From assembly GCA_026399075.1 (NCBI GenBank), contig JAPLRR010000103.1, positions 1-58,248 on the forward strand: a DNA stretch of 58,248 nt. The letters run 5' to 3'. The position numbers and the translations under genes were made by a program. Below, one piece after another: positions 55,119-58,248 of the stretch; position 1 is the stretch's first letter, and each line of letters starts with the position of its first letter. The notes beneath the pieces are model-generated. The model did not search any database and had not been told where the DNA came from. It saw only the letters and a program-made list of their open reading frames with translations. The stretch comes from Methylococcales bacterium (GTDB taxonomy: Bacteria; Pseudomonadota; Gammaproteobacteria; Methylococcales; Methylomonadaceae).

Positions 55119-55686
55119 AAGATGATGCCTTAAGTTAAAAACGCTGTTTAGATGGGTTGACATTATAAATTGCAAAGCTGTAAACAACCAATCGAACTCA
55201 CCCTAAAATACAGTCTGATTGCGTAAGTCTTATTTGTTTTATTTAAAATCAGCAATTTATATTGCTAACAAGACATATTCCCGAAACCCAATATTTTGAT
55301 TTTTTGATGTTCAGTTTAGTCTGGTCGCTTTGCAGGGAAGCGCAGTAGGGAAATAATGGCGTTACGCTTGGGGTTATGCCCTGTTTTACGTCTTTATGTC
55401 TGGATTCCGGCATTCCTGGCAAAATGACGGGTTATTCCAAAGATAAGCTTTTTTTCCCGAGCCCGGGTTAATTAAAGTCCTTCCCATAGCGCATTATTTT
55501 TAAAGGGGACTTGCATTGATTTTAACCCAAGGGTCATTAAAGTGTATTCTAGGCTATCCTAGTCGGAATATCGGTGGCAAAGCAATAGTGATATTTGCTA
55601 ATCTGATTTTGTGATACTGCCCAATGGACTGTTTAGCTGTTATAGTGTGCAATTTTTGATTGTAAGAAAATACAAGGTTAGTTTTC
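55119..55686. other. Divergent gap, no gene recognised
   Basis: About 570 bases between the divergent esterase and permease genes. 55397-55430 (ctggattccggcattcctgg) looks like part of a proteobacterial interspersed repeat. Otherwise presumably promoters; nothing else I can support. Confidence 0.45.
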
Positions 55687-56496
55687 ATGAATTTGGCATA
55701 TACGTTTTCGGGGTTTATGGTTGGCTTATTGGTAGGCGTGACTGGCGTTGGCGGAGGCTCATTAATGACCCCATTGTTGGTGTTCCTGTTTGGCTTTAAA
55801 CCGTCTGTTGCCGTAGGTACCGATCTGTTATTTGCCGCTATCACCAAAACCGGCGGTGTCTGGGTGCACCATGGCAAGCATGGTTCGGTTGATTGGCGGA
55901 TTGTTGGCTGGATGGCCTTGGGTAGCATTCCTTTTGCATTAATGACCTTGTATGTGCTCCACTATTTGATGAGCATCGGCAAAGAAACCACAGGGGCCAT
56001 TACTTTTACTTTGGGTATTGCGCTGGTCTTGACAGCATGTTCGCTATTGGTGCGTAGCATGTTGATCAGCCGCGCCAAAAAGTTGGGGCCTATTGATGAT
56101 GAACACAGCAACCCGCAAAATGCGGCCCGCTTCAAACATCTGCAAATACCTGCCACGGTGCTGATAGGCGCTGTGCTGGGGGTTTTGGTGACTTTGTCCT
56201 CGGTAGGGGCTGGGGCGCTAGGCACAGTGGCTTTGCTGTTCCTTTACCCAAGGATGACCACCTTAAAAATCGTGGGCACTGATCTGGCCCATGCAATTCC
56301 CTTGACTGCGGTTGCCGGTATTGGCCATTTGAGTTTGGGCAATGTCGATTTGATTTTGTTGGGGAGTTTGTTGGTGGGCTCCTTGCCCGGCATTTGGATA
56401 GGCAGCCATTTGAGCGCAAAAATCCCGGAACGGTATTTGCGTCCGGTTTTGGCTTTGATACTGTTATTGATCGGCCTTAAATTTGTTCTTCAGTAA
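55687..56496 (+). CDS. TauE/SafE-family membrane permease
   Basis: 269 residues with eight predicted helices. The repeat motif GVGGGSLMTPLLVFLFGFKPSVAVGTDLL near 20 and its second-half copy SSVGAGALGTVALLFLYP near 176, with VGTDLAHAIPLTA, are the mark of the family, which exports sulfite, sulfoacetate or related organosulfur anions, and in some cases other anions. No sulfur genes are nearby, so the substrate is open. It is a single gene between the esterase and glgA. Confidence 0.9.
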   Translation: MNLAYTFSGFMVGLLVGVTGVGGGSLMTPLLVFLFGFKPSVAVGTDLLFAAITKTGGVWVHHGKHGSVDWRIVGWMALGSIPFALMTLYVLHYLMSIGKETTGAITFTLGIALVLTACSLLVRSMLISRAKKLGPIDDEHSNPQNAARFKHLQIPATVLIGAVLGVLVTLSSVGAGALGTVALLFLYPRMTTLKIVGTDLAHAIPLTAVAGIGHLSLGNVDLILLGSLLVGSLPGIWIGSHLSAKIPERYLRPVLALILLLIGLKFVLQ

Positions 56497-56621
56497 GGTG
56501 TCCGCAATAAATTGACGTGACCTGAGTGATTGCTTAATATCGGCTTAAGGGTTGTGCTTGCCAATGTTTCAGATTGTTTATTTTTTTACCTGTACCGATA
56601 TGGAAAAAACGAGTGCCAACA

Positions 56622-58052
56622 ATGAAAAAAATACTTTTTGTCAGTAGTGAAGCACATCCCCTGATCAAAACTGGCGGGCTTGCCGATGTTTCGGGAAGTT
56701 TACCTAAAGCCTTGGCGGATTTGGGGGATGAGGTGCGCTTGATCATCCCTAACTATCAAGCCATCAAAACCACTGGGGACATTTATTACAAAAGTACGGT
56801 ACAGCTGCAAAATGCCTATGCAAACTTGTTAGAAACCCGGTTGCCAGGTACGGATGTGCTGGTCTGGTTGGTCGATTGCCCACAATTGTTTGGCCTTGCA
56901 GGCAACCCTTATACCGATGCACAGGGTCAGGCTTATGCCAACAACGCCGAACGATTTGCCCTGTTTTGCCGCATTGCCGTTGAAGTGGCGATGGGTCGAG
57001 GCTATTTGGACTGGAAGCCGGACATCGTCCATTGCAACGATTGGCAAACTGGCTTGGTGCCCGCGCTGTTGTCTTTAGAATCCGGGCGGCCGGCGACCGT
57101 GTTCACCATCCACAATATGGCCTATCAAGGGCTCTTTCCCAAGCAAGCTTTCAGTTTGCTAAATTTACCGCGGGCCTTGTGGCATCCCAATGGCCTTGAG
57201 TTTAACGGTTCTTTGTCTTTCATCAAGGGTGGTTTGGCCTATGCTGACCGTATTACCACTGTCAGCCCCACTTATGCCGAAGAAATCCAGTCCGCAGAAT
57301 TTGGCTATGGTTTGGAGGGTTTGCTTAGCTACCGTAACAACGATTTGACTGGCATAGTCAATGGCATTGATGATGGTCAGTGGAATTCGCTAACTGATCC
57401 GGCAATTGCCAGCCATTATGATGCGTCAAGTTTAGCGGATAAACAGGGCAACAAAACGGCTTTGCAAACCCGCTTGGGGCTGCCTTTGGCCAAAGTGCCG
57501 CTATTTGCGCTGATTAGCCGTTTGGTGGATCAAAAAGGTATCGACTTATTGCTGGCTTGCCTCCCCGAAATGATGGCCTTGCCGCTACAATTTGTGTTGC
57601 TGGGCAGTGGCGAAAAACAGTATGAGCAGCAGTTAGTGGCGTTTGCCAAAGCCAATCCTGAAAAAATGGCGGTTACCTTGGGTTACGATGAGGACTTGGC
57701 GCATTTGATGGAGGCGGGTGCGGATCTGTTTTTGATGCCATCGCGCTTTGAACCTTGCGGCCTAAACCAACTGTACAGCCAACGCTATGGTACCCCGCCC
57801 ATCGTCAGGCGTTGTGGGGGATTGGCCGATACCGTCATAGACACCTTGCCAGAAACCTTGGCCAACAATACCGCAACAGGTTTTGTATTTGACCAGGCTT
57901 CGGCAGGCTCGCTAATGGAGGCCATCAAACGCGCCCTTTTTGTTCATAGCCAGCCAAAAGTCTGGCAACAGCTACAAACCAACGGGATGCAAAAGGATTT
58001 TTCGTGGCAAAACAGCGCCAAGGCTTATCAGGCTTTATACGCACAGTTGTAA
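56622..58052 (+). CDS. glgA: Glycogen synthase (GT5)
   Basis: 476 residues from ATG 56622 (MKKILFVSSEAHPLIKTGGL), the family's usual start; the upstream ATG at 56574 adds 16 residues. K-T-G-G (residues 16-19) binds ADP-glucose; VHCNDWQTGLVPALL near 131, TIHNMAYQGLFP near 160, and FEPCGLNQLYSQRYGTPPIVR near 380 are the GT5 motifs. It adds glucose from ADP-glucose to glycogen. With glk and pgm it suggests glycogen storage. No glgB or glgC in the window. Confidence 0.96.
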   Translation: MKKILFVSSEAHPLIKTGGLADVSGSLPKALADLGDEVRLIIPNYQAIKTTGDIYYKSTVQLQNAYANLLETRLPGTDVLVWLVDCPQLFGLAGNPYTDAQGQAYANNAERFALFCRIAVEVAMGRGYLDWKPDIVHCNDWQTGLVPALLSLESGRPATVFTIHNMAYQGLFPKQAFSLLNLPRALWHPNGLEFNGSLSFIKGGLAYADRITTVSPTYAEEIQSAEFGYGLEGLLSYRNNDLTGIVNGIDDGQWNSLTDPAIASHYDASSLADKQGNKTALQTRLGLPLAKVPLFALISRLVDQKGIDLLLACLPEMMALPLQFVLLGSGEKQYEQQLVAFAKANPEKMAVTLGYDEDLAHLMEAGADLFLMPSRFEPCGLNQLYSQRYGTPPIVRRCGGLADTVIDTLPETLANNTATGFVFDQASAGSLMEAIKRALFVHSQPKVWQQLQTNGMQKDFSWQNSAKAYQALYAQL

Positions 58053-58207
58053 GGTATAGAGCCCGAAGTTGATAAATCCCCCCACCCTACCCTCTCCCTC
58101 AGGGAATAGGGCTTACACGTGTAGGTTTTTAATAAAAAGTATGACGAGACAGTGCGTTGAGGTAAATTGATGAGAGTCATCAACATCTATTTACCGAAGG
58201 TACCGCC
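58053..58207. repeat. Gap after glgA with REP-like half element
   Basis: agcccgaagttgataaat and ccaccctaccctctccctca (58069-58100) resemble the palindrome at 19294-19378 in the opposite direction. From about 58139 the sequence reads as the leader of the gene at 58208. Confidence 0.45.
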
Positions 58208-58248
58208 ATGTCTCGCCACCCAGAACTATACCAATGGATCGACACCGT
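58208..58248 (+). CDS. Start of a gene cut by the window edge, possibly a transposase
   Basis: ATG 58208 opens MSRHPELYQWIDTV, preceded by gaaggta. Only 14 codons are in the window. The residues recall the start of some DDE transposases, but that is a weak impression; no terminal inverted repeat is verifiable. Confidence 0.3.
   Translation, partial: MSRHPELYQWIDT

Overview
The window comes from a gammaproteobacterial methanotroph (Methylococcales-like; I cannot fix the genus). The evidence is a complete calcium-type methanol dehydrogenase cluster (mxaFJGIRSACKL with a divergent mxaB-type regulator), a group of methanofuran-biosynthesis-like genes of the tetrahydromethanopterin-linked C1 pathway, and gammaproteobacterial housekeeping blocks (lptM-lysA-dapF-DUF484-xerC, lptFG, rdgC, darP).

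Layout. 1-6.9 kb is an accessory patch on the left. It holds a REP-associated (RAYT) transposase cut by the window edge, two integron-type gene cassettes separated by an attC-like site, a group II intron with its maturase, what looks like a second intron remnant, and a tandemly duplicated Rpn/PD-(D/E)XK nuclease gene. 7.0-19.2 kb is the methanol oxidation cluster: regulator, the two MDH subunits, cytochrome cL, MxaJ, the MoxR/VWA maturation genes, a small membrane protein and a solute-binding protein, with palindromic repeats between some genes. 19.6-23.1 kb has a PepSY protein and three genes of the methanofuran branch. 23.3-34.1 kb is mixed housekeeping: lytic transglycosylase, glucokinase, a HIT protein, a histidine-rich membrane protein, phosphoglucomutase, an L,D-transpeptidase, Lpp, RdgC, a DNA glycosylase, a DarP homologue with a long acidic tail, and DUF4389/DUF2333 proteins. 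34.2-38.1 kb is the xerC-DUF484-dapF-lysA-lptM block on the minus strand.

38.5-49.4 kb holds cfa and then the most interesting locus: one 2547-residue reducing type I polyketide synthase module whose stop codon overlaps the start of an alpha-oxoamine synthase. The PKS has no thioesterase, its C-methyltransferase-like region lacks a recognisable SAM motif, and no tailoring genes lie beside it. The simplest reading is a two-protein system that makes a reduced acyl chain and releases it by decarboxylative condensation with an amino acid, giving a long-chain 2-amino-ketone (sphingoid-like lipid, signal or metabolite precursor). It is followed by a PEP-CTERM surface protein gene that is frameshifted near its start and has a hexanucleotide repeat just upstream of its ribosome binding site.

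52.3-58.2 kb returns to housekeeping: lptF, lptG, an SGNH lipoprotein hydrolase, a TauE/SafE permease and glycogen synthase (with glk and pgm suggesting glycogen storage). The window ends in the start of an unidentified gene, possibly a transposase. No rRNA, tRNA or CRISPR array was seen.
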